A stretch of 64,000 bases of DNA, taken from positions 62,001 to 126,000 of the forward strand of contig JAGYKP010000083.1 in the NCBI GenBank assembly GCA_018401555.1. Direction: 5' to 3'. Shown here piece after piece: positions 19,999 to 29,948 of the stretch. Both the position numbers and the translations under genes were made by a program. The stretch's first letter is position 1, and each line of letters starts with the position of its first letter. The DNA is from Halomonas sp. Its GTDB lineage: Bacteria; Pseudomonadota; Gammaproteobacteria; Pseudomonadales; Halomonadaceae. The notes beneath the pieces are model-generated. The model did no database searches. It was not told the DNA's origin and was given only the letters and a program-made list of their open reading frames with translations.

Positions 19999-20252
19999 GG
20001 GAACATCCTGCAGAAAGGGGCAGCCAAGTGCAGCGGGCGAACCAGGGTCGTAAGCGAGCGACAGCGAGAGCCGAGCGGCATGGGCCGGAGAAGAGGGAGA
20101 TGGATGGCCTGCAGGATAACAGAAACCCGGCCACGCCACCGGACAATTCCCGCTCCCTGCGGGCCTGCGTCAAGACGCCACCGTTGTGGCCCATCCGGCA
20201 GCCCCCAGCTATGCCATAGTGAAGTATCAGATTCCCAATCGAGGAGAGCCCG

Positions 20253-21720
20253 ATGCAGCAACGTGAGGTCGATATCGCGATCATCGGCGCCGGCAGCGCC
20301 GGCCTGAGTGCCTGGCACGCCGCCAGCAAGCACAGCGACAGCGTGGTCTTGATCGAGGGCGGCGAGTACGGCACCACCTGCGCCCGGGTGGGCTGCATGC
20401 CCTCCAAGCTGCTGATCGCCGCCGCCGAGGCGGCCCACCAGGCCCGCGATGCCGGCGGCTTCGGCATCAAGGTGAGCGGCGTCGAGGTGGACGGCCGCGC
20501 GGTGATGGCGCGGCTCAAGCAGGAGCGCGACGGCTTCGTGGGGCGGGTATTCAAGTCGATGCAGCGCATCCCCGAGGCCAACCGCCTGCAGGGCCACGCC
20601 CGCTTCGAGGATCCACACACCCTGCGGGTGGGCGAGCACACCCGGGTCAAGGCCCGCAATATCGTCATCGCCACCGGCTCGCGGGCCAGCTGGCCGAAGA
20701 TGTTCGACGCGGCAGGCGACCGGCTGCTCATCAACGACGACGTCTTCGAGTGGGACGACCTGCCCGAGTCCATCGCGGTATTCGGCCCCGGCGTGATCGG
20801 CCTGGAGCTGGGCCAGGCACTGCACCGCCTGGGAGTGCGCCTGCGGGTGTTCGGCGTGGGTGGCGCCCTGGGCCCGTTCCGCGATGCCAAGGTGCGCGAG
20901 GCGGCCGACGCTACCTTCAACGAGGAGTTCTACGTCGATCCCGACGCCCGGGTGGAGAAGATCGAGCGCGACGGCGATGCCGTGGTGATCACCTTCATCG
21001 AGCGCGACAGCGGCGAGACCCTGACCGAGCGCTTCGACTTCCTGCTGACCGCCACCGGCCGGCGCCCCAACGTCGACCGCCTGGACCTGGAGAACGCCGA
21101 CCTCGCCCTCGACGACAAGGGCGTGCCGCACTTCAACCGCTTCACCCTGCAGTGCCGCAACGCCGATGACGGCCCCAGCCATGTGTTTATCGCCGGCGAC
21201 GCCAACCAGGAGCTGCCGCTGCTCCACGAGGCCAACAGCGAGGGGCGAATCGCCGGCGACAATGCCGGGCGCTTCCCCGAGTTGCGCGCCGGGCGGCGCA
21301 ACGTGCCCTTGGCCATCGTCTTCAGCGAGCCACAGATGGCCACCGTGGGCGAGGGCTATGCCGAAATCGAGAAGCGCCTGGGCGGCTGCGACTGCCTGGC
21401 CGTGGGCGAGGCCTCCTTCGCCGACCAGGGCCGCGCCGTGGTGATGCGCCAGAACCGCGGCCTGATGCGTCTCTACGCCGAACACGGCTCCGGCCAGTTC
21501 CTCGGCGCCGAACTGTTCGGCCCGCGGGTGGAGCATATGGCGCACCTGCTGGCCTCGGGCGCTGGAGCAGAAGCTCAGCATAAGCGAGATGCTGGCCATG
21601 CCCTGGTACCACCCGGTGCTGGAGGAGGGGCTGCGCAGCGCCCTGCACGACCTCAACGCCAACCTGCAGCTCGGCCCGGCGATCACCGAGCGCTGCATGG
21701 AGTGCGGCCCCGGCGACTGA
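20253..21720 (+). CDS. Dihydrolipoyl dehydrogenase-like pyridine nucleotide-disulfide oxidoreductase (frameshifted)
   Basis: A flavoprotein of about 488 residues. It has FAD motif IIGAGSAG near the N-terminus, the redox-active pair in GTTCARVGCMPSKL, an NAD domain motif (VFGPGVIGLELGQ), the second FAD motif FIAGDANQE and the C-terminal catalytic HPVLEE. It stands alone rather than with 2-oxoacid dehydrogenase E1/E2 genes, so it belongs to the orphan Lpd/mercuric reductase-like group and the substrate is unknown. One indel near 21562 shifts the last 50 residues. GGAG precedes ATG 20253. Confidence 0.9.
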
Positions 21721-21736
21721 CCGCCTCCTCGAATGC

Positions 21737-21767
21737 GAAAGGCCCGGGGCAGCGTCCCGGGCCTTTC
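21737..21767 (+). terminator. Hairpin terminator between the flavoprotein and HIT genes
   Basis: A perfect 12-bp stem, GAAAGGCCCGGG / CCCGGGCCTTTC, with a seven-base loop, lies between convergent stops. The A/T-flanked stem can serve both strands. Confidence 0.85.
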
Positions 21768-21790
21768 AGGTGAAAGCGACCTCCCGGGAC

Positions 21791-22183
21791 TCAGCCCAGC
21801 GCCGCACGCAGCTTCTCGGCCGCCGCCGCCAGGTCAGCCGACTCGGCCATCGGCAGGTTCTCCACCTGGATATCGCTCATCGCATCCAGCGGCGTCAGGT
21901 GGACATGCACATGGGGCACCTCCAGACCGACGATCAGCATACCCACGCGCTGGCAGGGGAAGGCCTGCTTGATCGCCTTGGCCATGCGCCGCGACACCGT
22001 CATCAGGTGCTGATAGAGCGACTCGGGCAGGTCATCCCAGTGATCGACCTCCTCGCGGGGAATCACCAGCACGTGGCCGGGCTTCATCGGCTGGATGGTC
22101 ATGATGACCACGCACTGGTCATCCTCGTGCACGAAGTGTCCCGGGATCTCGCCCTGCATGATACGGGTAAAGATGCTGGCCAT
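21791..22183 (-). CDS. HIT-family nucleotide hydrolase
   Basis: 130 residues, intact. The histidine-triad active site is PHVHVHLTPLDAM near residue 90, and the N-terminal MASIFTRIMQGEIPGHFVHED is typical of HinT/HIT purine nucleoside phosphoramidases. Cytoplasmic, small and probably dimeric. The exact substrate cannot be read from the sequence. Confidence 0.93.
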   Translation of the reverse strand: MASIFTRIMQGEIPGHFVHEDDQCVVIMTIQPMKPGHVLVIPREEVDHWDDLPESLYQHLMTVSRRMAKAIKQAFPCQRVGMLIVGLEVPHVHVHLTPLDAMSDIQVENLPMAESADLAAAAEKLRAALG

Positions 22184-22331
22184 GGTGCCCTCCTGGCGAT
22201 AGCGGGTAAGTAGTGACTAACGTCGACTGCAGCGACGGCGGCAATCCGGTATGCTGGTCTAGGCAGTACCGCACGACCAAGGAGCAGAATACACGATCGA
22301 TCATTCAATCCAAGCCAGCACGGAGGTTCAC

Positions 22332-22649
22332 ATGAAGGTCTATAAACCTGAATGGCGGTGCACGTTTAGCGTAAACGAAGGCGCGGATGACACGGCCGGC
22401 TGGAAGGAGCGGATCGCCTGGCAGCTGCGCGATTTCGCCGACCGGCTGGAAGGTGGCGGCAGGACCCTGAAGATCGACTGCGATGTGGTCCCGGCAGTGA
22501 GCCGGGAGGATGTGGATACCTGTCTGGGCAAGGGCTTCGCCGTGACCCAGGGGCTGCTCACCCAGCTCGCTCACCAGGCGGCCTGTGAGGACGTGATGCG
22601 TGATGCCAAGGCAGAGCTGTTCGAGGAGGAGGACGTCTCGCGACACTGA
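22332..22649 (+). CDS. Small conserved hypothetical protein
   Basis: 105 residues, intact, with GGAGG upstream of ATG 22332. It is acidic and soluble, with no signal or membrane segment. Notable parts are WKERIAWQLRDFADRLEGG, probably an amphipathic helix, and LKIDCDVVPAVSREDVDTCL. I do not recognise a family. It has its own downstream terminator, so it is probably a monocistronic unit. Confidence 0.65.
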   Translation: MKVYKPEWRCTFSVNEGADDTAGWKERIAWQLRDFADRLEGGGRTLKIDCDVVPAVSREDVDTCLGKGFAVTQGLLTQLAHQAACEDVMRDAKAELFEEEDVSRH

Positions 22650-22668
22650 GCTCGCCTCTCCTCCTGCC

Positions 22669-22702
22669 ACACCCCGGGCTGCCGTTCAGCTCGGGGTGTT
22701 TT
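22669..22702 (+). terminator. Rho-independent terminator
   Basis: ACACCCCG / CGGGGTGT stem with a 15-base loop, followed by a T-rich tail, 20 bases after the preceding stop. Confidence 0.82.
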
Positions 22703-22818
22703 CGTTCCAGGCCTCAACTCCGCCGTTGACAGCGCCCGCCACTGCAACCTATGCATATAACAAAGGCATCCGCCTTTTCCCGGCGCTACCGGGCTCCACG
22801 TTCGCCAAGGATGCTGTC

Positions 22819-23076
22819 ATGGACACCATGCCCAGCCACCCGCTAACGCCATCCGAACTCATCGACCAGCCGCTGCCCAGCCCACATGTGCCCGCCGCCT
22901 GCCTCGGCTTCGATGCCGCACTCGCCCGCCGCCTGGCCCTGGCCAAGGCCCGCCTCGACCGCCTGGAACACGACCCCGACTCCCGCGACCTGAGCGCCCT
23001 GGGTGCGGCGCGCATCGAGTTCGCCCAGGCCTCCCGCGCCGTTGCCGACGAGCTGCTGGCCCGCGGCCCGGGCTGA
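22819..23076 (+). CDS. Small hypothetical protein
   Basis: 85 residues from ATG 22819 with AAGGA eight bases upstream; the open frame extends further upstream but through a terminator region. The N-terminus is Pro-rich and the second half is a predicted Ala/Arg-rich helix pair (LARRLALAKARLDRLE). There is no signal, membrane segment or recognised motif. It lies 100 bases before the LD-carboxypeptidase gene on the same strand. Confidence 0.55.
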   Translation: MDTMPSHPLTPSELIDQPLPSPHVPAACLGFDAALARRLALAKARLDRLEHDPDSRDLSALGAARIEFAQASRAVADELLARGPG

Positions 23077-23178
23077 TCGCCCCGGCCGACAGGAAGAGGC
23101 CGCAGCCCCGGAGGCCGGGATGCGCGGCGCCCGCAGGCATGGCATCCTCGGGGCCTCCATCGCCGCCGGACTGCCTCC

Positions 23179-24070
23179 ATGTCGCTCGCCATCAGCCTGA
23201 TCGCCCCCTCATCCATCACCGACGACGACGCCGTGGCACGCGGCATCCGGGGCTGGAATCGCTGGGCGTCAGGGTGCACTGCCCCGAACCGCTGCAGCGC
23301 CCCTGCCGCTACCTGGCCGGCTCCCGCGAGTGGCGCCTGGCCCAGCTGCATGCCGCCTACGACGACCCCGAGACCCGGGCGGTGTGGGCGATCCGCGGCG
23401 GCTACGGTGCCGCCCAGCTGCTCGACGGCATCGACTGGGCACGGCTTGCCGCCAACCCCAGCCGCTGGTCGGCTACTCCGACGTCACCGTGCTCCTCGAC
23501 CACTGGCACCGTCACGGCCTGCCGGCCATCCACGGCCCGGTGGTCAAGGCCGCCGGCGGCCTGCTCGACGCCCATGACGAGAGCGAGGAGTACGGAGTAC
23601 TTCGGCGCCAGCTCCGCGAGACCCTGGCGCTGATCGACGGCCCCACCGCCCTCGACTATCCCATTGCCGGCTGGGACAAGGCCCCGGGCACGCTCACAGG
23701 CCCCCTGGTCGGCGGCAACCTCACCACCCTCGCCAGCCTGGTGGGCACCCCCGCCGCCTTCAGCGCCCCGGAGGGGGCCCTGGTGATCCTCGAGGATGTC
23801 GGCGAGCCCTGGTATCGCCTGGAGCGTGCGCTCTGGCAGCTGGTGCAGGGCGGTGCCCTGGACCGGGCCGCCGCGGTGTGTCTGGGCACCTTCGAGGGCT
23901 GCCCTCCCTGGGGCAACGAACGGCTCGAGGCGATCCCCGCCGAGACCCTGGTACCGCTGGGCCTGCCGCTCTACCACGGCCTGCCCATCGGCCATGGGCT
24001 GCACAACCGCCCCTGGCGCTACGGCGCCATCGGGCATATCGGCCAGGGCCAACTCGCCGTCGAGGCGTGA
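23179..24070 (+). CDS. ldcA: LD-carboxypeptidase (muramoyltetrapeptide carboxypeptidase, S66; frameshifted)
   Basis: About 297 residues. This S66 serine peptidase removes the terminal D-Ala from the murein tetrapeptide in recycling. The nucleophile Ser is in VGYSDVT, the catalytic Glu in ILEDVGEPWYRLER and the His in PIGHG; WAIRGGYGAAQLL is also typical. Indels near 23258 and 23463 break the first third. The N-terminus (MSLAISLIAPSS) matches the family's start. Confidence 0.88.
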
Positions 24071-24282
24071 CGCCAGGGCTACCGAAGGCCGGCCCGGTGC
24101 CCTGCGGGAGAGTCCTTGCATAAGTTTGTCGCGATCTAGCGCCCATCGTCGCCCATCTTCGAGATCGCTTGCGTGGCCACCGGTGAGTGGTTACTATTTG
24201 TGCAACGCAGCGGGGGAGCGCCCCGTCCTCATTGCATCGTGCAAGCACACATCGCCATAGCGAGAACCATGAGGTAACACCG

Positions 24283-24654
24283 ATGGGAACCCGATCGCCC
24301 CTGTTCCTGACCTGCTGTCTGGCAGGCCTCCTGACCCTCGGCACTGTAACGACTGCCAGCGCCGAGACTCAGAAGGGATACGCCTCCTACTACGCCGACA
24401 AGTTCCAGGGCCGTACCACCGCCAGTGGCGCGCCCTTCGACCAGAATCAGCTCACCGCCGCCCACCGCCACCTGCCCTTCGGCACCGAGGTGGTGGTAAA
24501 GCGTCCGGACACCGGCCAGGAGGTCAAGGTGGTGATCAATGACCGCGGCCCCTTCGTGAAGGGGCGCATCATCGACCTCTCCAAGCGTGCCGCCAAGAAG
24601 CTGGGCCTGCTCAACCGCGGCGTGGCCCCGGTGATGATCACCCAGATCAACTGA
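24283..24654 (+). CDS. RlpA-like double-psi beta-barrel protein
   Basis: 123 residues. A signal peptide ends TTASAE. It then carries the RlpA domain signature: YASYYADKFQGRTTASGAPFD, LTAAHRHLPFGT and INDRGPFVKGRIIDLS, including the Asp and His seen in lytic transglycosylase RlpA. It lacks the C-terminal SPOR domain and any lipobox, so it is a short periplasmic version. GAGG precedes ATG 24283. Its end overlaps the end of argO by eight bases on the opposite strand. Confidence 0.88.
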   Translation: MGTRSPLFLTCCLAGLLTLGTVTTASAETQKGYASYYADKFQGRTTASGAPFDQNQLTAAHRHLPFGTEVVVKRPDTGQEVKVVINDRGPFVKGRIIDLSKRAAKKLGLLNRGVAPVMITQIN

Positions 24655-25279
24655 CCCCCGCCATGGCGGGCGGCATTCCCGCACCGCTCGCCAGGTGCAC
24701 CGCGATGGCAGCCATCATCACCCCGATGGCGCCATCGATGGCCCGCCACGCCGCCGGCTTCTTCAGCCACGGCGCCAGCGCCGCCCCACCCCAGGCCAGC
24801 AGGCTGAACCACAGGATCGATGCCGACCCCGCTCCGGCCAGGAAGGCCGCGGTGCTGCTTTGCTGTGCCCCCACCGCCGGAATCAGCAGCAGGGTATCCA
24901 GGTAGACCTGAGGATTGAGCAGGGTCACCGCCAGGGTGGCCAGGATCACTCGACGTCGCCCCGGTGCCGCTACCGCCTCGCCATCCAGCCCCTGGCGCCC
25001 GGTGGCCGCCCGCCACAGTGCCTGGGCGGCCAGCCAGGTAAGAAACACCACACCGGCCCAGCGCATCGCCTCCATGGCCTGGGGCACCGTCAGCAGCAGC
25101 GCCGAGACACCAAGCATGCCCGCGCTGAACAGCAGCAGGTCGCTGGCCATGCACAGCCCCGCCGACCACCAGTGATACTCACGACGAATGGCCAGCCCCA
25201 GCACATAGGCGTTCTGCGCCCCAATCGCCATGATAATCCCGCCGCACACCACCAGCCCGGTCAGATAGCTCTCCAGCAT
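24647..25279 (-). CDS. argO: LysE/ArgO-family amino acid exporter
   Basis: 210 residues, intact. It has about six membrane helices and the LysE-family start GGIIMAIGAQNAYVLGLAIRRE, with LLNPQVYLDT in the middle. The family exports basic amino acids, arginine in ArgO. It is divergent from an ArgP-like regulator across 137 bases, the usual exporter-regulator arrangement. Confidence 0.92.
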   Translation of the reverse strand: MLESYLTGLVVCGGIIMAIGAQNAYVLGLAIRREYHWWSAGLCMASDLLLFSAGMLGVSALLLTVPQAMEAMRWAGVVFLTWLAAQALWRAATGRQGLDGEAVAAPGRRRVILATLAVTLLNPQVYLDTLLLIPAVGAQQSSTAAFLAGAGSASILWFSLLAWGGAALAPWLKKPAAWRAIDGAIGVMMAAIAVHLASGAGMPPAMAGVS

Positions 25280-25416
25280 TGGCCCTGCTCCGTCGCGTTA
25301 TCGATGGCGGCCAGCGTAGCCGATGCCAACCATACGCAAAAATCATCCTGTTAATGCAGCATCAGTTTTTCTTATGCTCATGTTATAAGATCAGGGCCCG
25401 AAAAGGAGACCTTGCG
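25280..25416. promoter_or_regulatory. Divergent argO/argP promoter region
   Basis: This 137-base intergenic region is more AT-rich than its flanks. TATAAGAT near 25385 is a plausible -10 for argP. An ArgP site controlling argO would be expected here by analogy with E. coli, but I cannot define the operator from sequence alone. Confidence 0.5.
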
Positions 25417-26286
25417 ATGCTGGACTACAAGCTGCTGGAGGCACTGACGGCGGTGGTGGAGTGCGGCGGCTTCGAGCGCGCCGGTGAGGCGCTGGGGCTG
25501 TCGCAGTCGGCAGTCTCCCAGCGCATCCGCTCGCTGGAGGTGCGCCTGGGCCAGCCGGTGCTGGTGCGCACCCCGGCCCTGGCGCCCACGCCGGTGGGCC
25601 GGCGGCTGCTCAACCACGCCCGGCGCGTGCAGCTGCTGGAGCGCGATCTGCGCCAGGCGCTGCCAACACTTACGAGCGAGGCCCCGCGACTGCGCATCGC
25701 GGTGAATGCCGACAGCCTGGCCACCTGGTGGGCCCAGGCCATCGGTGCGCTGTGTCGGGAGGAAGGCGTGGTGCTCGACCTGGTGGTGGAGGATCAGGAC
25801 GTCGGCCTGCGCCGGCTACGCGACGGCGACGTGGCCGCCTGCCTGTGTGCCAGCCCGCAACCCGTTGCCGGCGCCCGCGCCCCGCCGCTGGGCCACATGA
25901 GCTACCTGCCGCTGGCCACGCCCGCCTATCGCGAACGCCACTTCCCGGCAGGCCCCACGGCCGAGGCCTTCCGGCGCGCCCCGGCCATCGTCTTCGGGCC
26001 CCACGACCAGCTCCAGCACCGCTTCCTGGCCAGCTGCGGCTACCACGGCCCCTTCCCCTACCACCTCTGCCCCGCCTCCGAGGGTTTCGTCAGGCTGGCC
26101 CTGGCCGGCATGGGCTACGGCATGATCCCGCGGATGCAGGTAGAAAGGCAGCTTGAGCACGGAGAGCTGGTCAGCATCGCCCCGGGGCAGGCACTGGAGG
26201 TCCCGCTCTACTGGCACAGCTGGCGCCACAGCGGAAAGCTGATCGAGCGGCTGACCGACGCCCTGGGCGCGGTCAGCCTTACCTGA
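25417..26286 (+). CDS. argP: LysR-type regulator of the ArgP family
   Basis: 289 residues, intact. The N-terminal helix-turn-helix has FERAGEALGLSQSAVSQRIRSLE, and the C-terminal effector domain ends typically (GMGYGMIPRMQVERQLEHGELVSI). AAAGGAG lies upstream of ATG 25417. Divergent orientation to argO supports ArgP/LysG identity: activation of the exporter in response to arginine or lysine. Confidence 0.9.
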   Translation: MLDYKLLEALTAVVECGGFERAGEALGLSQSAVSQRIRSLEVRLGQPVLVRTPALAPTPVGRRLLNHARRVQLLERDLRQALPTLTSEAPRLRIAVNADSLATWWAQAIGALCREEGVVLDLVVEDQDVGLRRLRDGDVAACLCASPQPVAGARAPPLGHMSYLPLATPAYRERHFPAGPTAEAFRRAPAIVFGPHDQLQHRFLASCGYHGPFPYHLCPASEGFVRLALAGMGYGMIPRMQVERQLEHGELVSIAPGQALEVPLYWHSWRHSGKLIERLTDALGAVSLT

Positions 26287-26298
26287 AGGGACGCACGA

Positions 26299-27174
26299 CT
26301 ACTGCTCGGTGCCGACCTTGTCCTGGGTCTGCGTCTCGAAGTCGCTGGCGGCGTGGCGCTCATGGAGCTGCATCTCCGGCTCGCCGAAGGTGCGGTTGAC
26401 CATGCGGCCGCGCTGCACCGCCGGGCGAGCATCGATCTCCCTCGCCCAGCGCTGCACGTGGGTATACTCCTGCACCTGCAGGAACTCGCCGGCGTCGTAG
26501 AGCCGCCCCAGCACCAGCTGGCCGTACCAGGGCCAGTTGGCGATATCGGCGATGGTGTAGGCGTCACCGGCCAGGTAGCAGTTGTCGGCCAGGTGGCGAT
26601 CCAGCACGTCGAGCTGGCGCTTGGTCTCCATGGCGTAGCGGTCGATGGGGTATTCGAGCTTCTCCGGCGCATAGGCGTAGAAGTGGCCGAAGCCGCCGCC
26701 CAGGAAGGGCACGCTGCCCATCTGCCAGAACAGCCAGTTGAGGGTCTCGGTGCGGGTGGCGTGATCGCCGGACAGGAACTCGCCGAACTTCTCCGCCAGA
26801 TAGAGCAGGATGGCGCCGGACTCGAACACCCGGGTCGGCGGCTGGGTGGAGTGGTCCATCAGCGCCGGGATCTTGGAGTTGGGGTTCACCTCGACGAAGC
26901 CGCTGCCGAACTGGTCGCCGTCGCCGATGCGGATCAGCCAGGCATCGTACTCGGCATCCTTGTGGCCCAGCGCCAGCAGCTCCTCGAACATCGCCGTGAC
27001 CTTGACCCCGTTGGGTGTGCCCATGGAGTAGAGCTGGAAGGGGTGCTTGCCGACCGGAAGCGGTTTCTCGTGGGTGGCCCCGGCCACCGGGCGGTTGATG
27101 CTGGCGAAGGCGCCACCGCTCGGCTGCTCCCATTTCCACACCTTCGGCGGCACATACTGGTTCTGGTCGCTCAT
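26299..27174 (-). CDS. yghU: Glutathione-dependent disulfide-bond oxidoreductase, YghU-like GST
   Basis: 291 residues, intact. A thioredoxin-fold GST N-terminal domain has the YghU-type TPNG active-site segment (YSMGTPNGVKVTAMFEELL), NSKIPALMDH and FESGAILLYLAEKFG; a helical GST C-terminal domain follows. YghU proteins bind two glutathiones and reduce disulfides. ATG 27174 follows AGGAG. Convergent with argP. Confidence 0.92.
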   Translation of the reverse strand: MSDQNQYVPPKVWKWEQPSGGAFASINRPVAGATHEKPLPVGKHPFQLYSMGTPNGVKVTAMFEELLALGHKDAEYDAWLIRIGDGDQFGSGFVEVNPNSKIPALMDHSTQPPTRVFESGAILLYLAEKFGEFLSGDHATRTETLNWLFWQMGSVPFLGGGFGHFYAYAPEKLEYPIDRYAMETKRQLDVLDRHLADNCYLAGDAYTIADIANWPWYGQLVLGRLYDAGEFLQVQEYTHVQRWAREIDARPAVQRGRMVNRTFGEPEMQLHERHAASDFETQTQDKVGTEQ

Positions 27175-27440
27175 GCTGACTCCTGGTTGCGAAGCCGCCC
27201 CGGCTATCGGCGGCGGCGTGTGAGGCTCCGACAAACGATAGCGGGTTAAGGTTTCGGATTCGAGCCAGCGACAGTGTTCGAGGAGTCATCAACCTACGTT
27301 GTTCACGCATATGCGTGGCGGCGAGTGCCTACATCAGATGTAGGAAAAAGCGGACAAACGGCCCCAGGGGCTTGGCTACGGTGAAAGAACCACTTCACCA
27401 ACTTCGCACCAAAGCAAGGAGACATCTCCGGGAGGGCCCC

Positions 27441-27986
27441 ATGCGCCTCGCACCCTCACCCTGCCGCGGCACACTCCGCACTCACGTCGGCCTGACGCTG
27501 ATCGAGCTGATTGTGGCCATCGCCGTCGCCGTGATCCTCTTCACTTGGGCGATACCCAGCTTCCAGCAGTTCACCGCCCGCAACGAGGTGGCGGCGGAGG
27601 TGATGCGGATCCGAACGGCGCTGGCACTTGCCAGGAATACGGCGGTGGCGCGACGTACGAAAATCTCAATATGTCCTCGACCGTCTCCAGACAGTGAAGT
27701 TTGCAACTTTAAAGATTGGTCGCATCCACTCGTAGTAATGGATGGTCAAATAGAGAGTGGTGATTTGACTGATGGTAACCTGCTGAAAGTTTTAGAAGCG
27801 AGCAAGGGTCCTACCGTGACATTCAATCGTAGCTACCCCGTACGCTATCAGACCACTGGCTGGGCACGAGGACATAACGGCACCTTCGAGATCTGCGGGC
27901 GCCACGGTGAGGGAGTGAAGATCATTGTCAGCAGTATGGGGCGGGCCCGAGTCGGCGATGTGACCGATGGCATTCCAGATTGCTGA
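27441..27986 (+). CDS. GspH/FimT-type prepilin
   Basis: 181 residues from ATG 27441, directly after GGGAGG. A type IV prepilin N-terminus (HVG-LTLIELIVAIAVAVILF) has Leu instead of the usual Phe at +1 and Glu at +5. The GspH-like region includes EVMRIRTALALARNTAVARR. Codon use is host-like up to about base 27655 and then turns clearly AT-richer. Convergent with the minor pilin operon. Confidence 0.85.
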   Translation: MRLAPSPCRGTLRTHVGLTLIELIVAIAVAVILFTWAIPSFQQFTARNEVAAEVMRIRTALALARNTAVARRTKISICPRPSPDSEVCNFKDWSHPLVVMDGQIESGDLTDGNLLKVLEASKGPTVTFNRSYPVRYQTTGWARGHNGTFEICGRHGEGVKIIVSSMGRARVGDVTDGIPDC

Positions 27987-28108
27987 ACCCACACCACATG
28001 GAACATATAACACCACTTTCTCCGAGGCATGTAAAAAATTTAAAACAGCAACCCGAGCTCCATCCCGGGCTGACTCAGAAAATTAAAGCACTCAAAGAGA
28101 AATAGACC

Positions 28109-29920
28109 TCATATTTCATCTGGGATATTAACCTGCTCCTCCCATGTTGAAAGTCCATACTCATAACTTCCATCTGGTCTGGCTTGCCCCACTAGCAGGG
28201 CAAGAAGCGTTTGATCATCCAAGTAGGAGAATGCCTTTTCAATAGACTCATAACTGTACACATGATTTTGACCGCCGCCACCATTGACGTCTAATCCCAA
28301 AGGATCAAAGCGCCTATTAACAGCCAACCCATCAAGTATTAATCGATTACCATCACCATCATAAAAATCACTTTTCCTAAGACGGGGATTGGGGGATCCA
28401 CTTTCACCTGGATCATTCGTCCAGGTCACCCCATCAAAATAAACTGGATTACCACTTTCATCGACAAACTCATATTCCCCACCAACATCTGTCGCACGCA
28501 GATAATCCCACGACCCATCATCTTTCTGGTACTCATATCGAACGCTATATGGAGCGGATATTATCGCACCAGTAAAATCTTCATTTCCACCACCATTTAG
28601 CATGTAGTCGCCAAGGACAATTATTAGCCCATCAAAACTAGGGTTCCCCTGAAACTCTAGATCACCGTCCACTACTAAAACCCCACTCCCTGAGAACGCG
28701 CCGTTTTTTGCGACATCAAACGTTGCCTTGGTCAACCGTCCATCTTCAGAAACATTTCCATCAAGGCCATAAACTGGGGCATCATAAACAGTAGGATAGT
28801 CGACAAAGCTAGAATGCTCTTCGTCTTTATCAGGGAATGGATCGGGCTTACTCTTGGTTGTAACGAAAGTAACGCCATCACCATGATCAGTATCAACCAC
28901 ATCGGTCCAATCGGTAGGATTATCACCTTGCTGCTGAACAAGCGCATTAACAAATAGATGAAAATCTTCGGGCTTTCTTAAAATCTCTGCCCCTAGCTTG
29001 GAGGATATTCCGCCTTTGTAATTACAGAAATTACTATTGGAAGACTCACACCCTTCATAGTTCCCAAGATACTCTGGTGGATCACCTGCAACAACCTCTT
29101 TAGGATGATATACTCCTTCAGCATCACTAGGGCAGGTAGCATGAAAAGAACCAGACCCAGAACAAACGCTAGAATCTCTAGGTATGAAAACAGCATTATC
29201 ATCAATACTAGAATTTTTCCCAATAATATCTTGAACGATCAAGGCAGCCTGACTTTTACCATAAACTGAAATTGCTGGATTAACATAACCATCCACCTCT
29301 TCACCAGACACTGCTGCTTGAGAGCTTATTCCATCGTAATCGACAATATTGCCAGCAAGATTAAAGGGAGAAAGGGACTCACCAAGCAATGCGCCCCAGC
29401 CCATAACAATGCGACGCCGAGCTATATGATTATCCGGGATACCGTTTGAATTTCCGTCTAGCACAGCCCCTTCATGCACGAAACCATCTGAAGAAACCGA
29501 GACTACACTGCCCAAAACTGATCCTAAAGAAATACGAAAGCAGGCATTTTCAACTTCCCCACCCACATTCACGCAGCTCCCACTAGTTGGGTCATAGCCT
29601 GTGCCGGACGCCCAGTCAGAAAAACTTTCCAATATCTTTGTAAGATAGCTGTCATAATCATCATCCGCGCTCGGTTCTCCTGGCGACTCAATATCACCTG
29701 CAGCCATGGCATCCTGTACATCGTGCCAAAACTGAGCTGCTCCATATTCTGCAGCCATCATAGCCAAGGCTCCTGCGCGCTGATTGCCAGCCATCACTTC
29801 CTCCTGTCGGGAATTCTGGTAACTGGCAAGCCCTAACAGGAGACTTACTACCAGCAAGGCAAGGGTCACCATCAGTGCCGCTCCTTGCTGTTTATTTCCA
29901 ATGTGCAACACCTTATTCAT
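28109..29920 (-). CDS. Oversized PilX-like minor pilin (603 residues)
   Basis: The N-terminus has the PilX_N pattern (KQQGAALMVTLALLVVSLLLGLAS), then RQEEVMAGNQRAGALAMMAAEYG, as in PilX proteins that prime type IV pilus assembly. Ordinary PilX is around 200 residues. Here about 400 extra acidic, Gly/Asp/Ser-rich residues follow, including a segment near 380-430 with repeated turns (VLVVDGDLEFQGN, LIIVLGDYMLNGGG) suggesting a beta-solenoid or similar. Intact, last of the pilE-fimT-pilV-pilW operon, 28 bases after pilW. No pilY1 is present, so the extension may supply a tip or adhesion role. Confidence 0.78.
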   Translation of the reverse strand: MNKVLHIGNKQQGAALMVTLALLVVSLLLGLASYQNSRQEEVMAGNQRAGALAMMAAEYGAAQFWHDVQDAMAAGDIESPGEPSADDDYDSYLTKILESFSDWASGTGYDPTSGSCVNVGGEVENACFRISLGSVLGSVVSVSSDGFVHEGAVLDGNSNGIPDNHIARRRIVMGWGALLGESLSPFNLAGNIVDYDGISSQAAVSGEEVDGYVNPAISVYGKSQAALIVQDIIGKNSSIDDNAVFIPRDSSVCSGSGSFHATCPSDAEGVYHPKEVVAGDPPEYLGNYEGCESSNSNFCNYKGGISSKLGAEILRKPEDFHLFVNALVQQQGDNPTDWTDVVDTDHGDGVTFVTTKSKPDPFPDKDEEHSSFVDYPTVYDAPVYGLDGNVSEDGRLTKATFDVAKNGAFSGSGVLVVDGDLEFQGNPSFDGLIIVLGDYMLNGGGNEDFTGAIISAPYSVRYEYQKDDGSWDYLRATDVGGEYEFVDESGNPVYFDGVTWTNDPGESGSPNPRLRKSDFYDGDGNRLILDGLAVNRRFDPLGLDVNGGGGQNHVYSYESIEKAFSYLDDQTLLALLVGQARPDGSYEYGLSTWEEQVNIPDEI

Positions 29921-29948
29921 AGCCTGCCACCTCTGCTCAAAGCCATTG

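Noticed and set aside
18595..20139. DbpA start at 20139
   Set aside because: The extra N-terminal 47 residues have no similarity to DEAD-box N-termini; TTG 19998 with a ribosome-binding site gives the expected protein.
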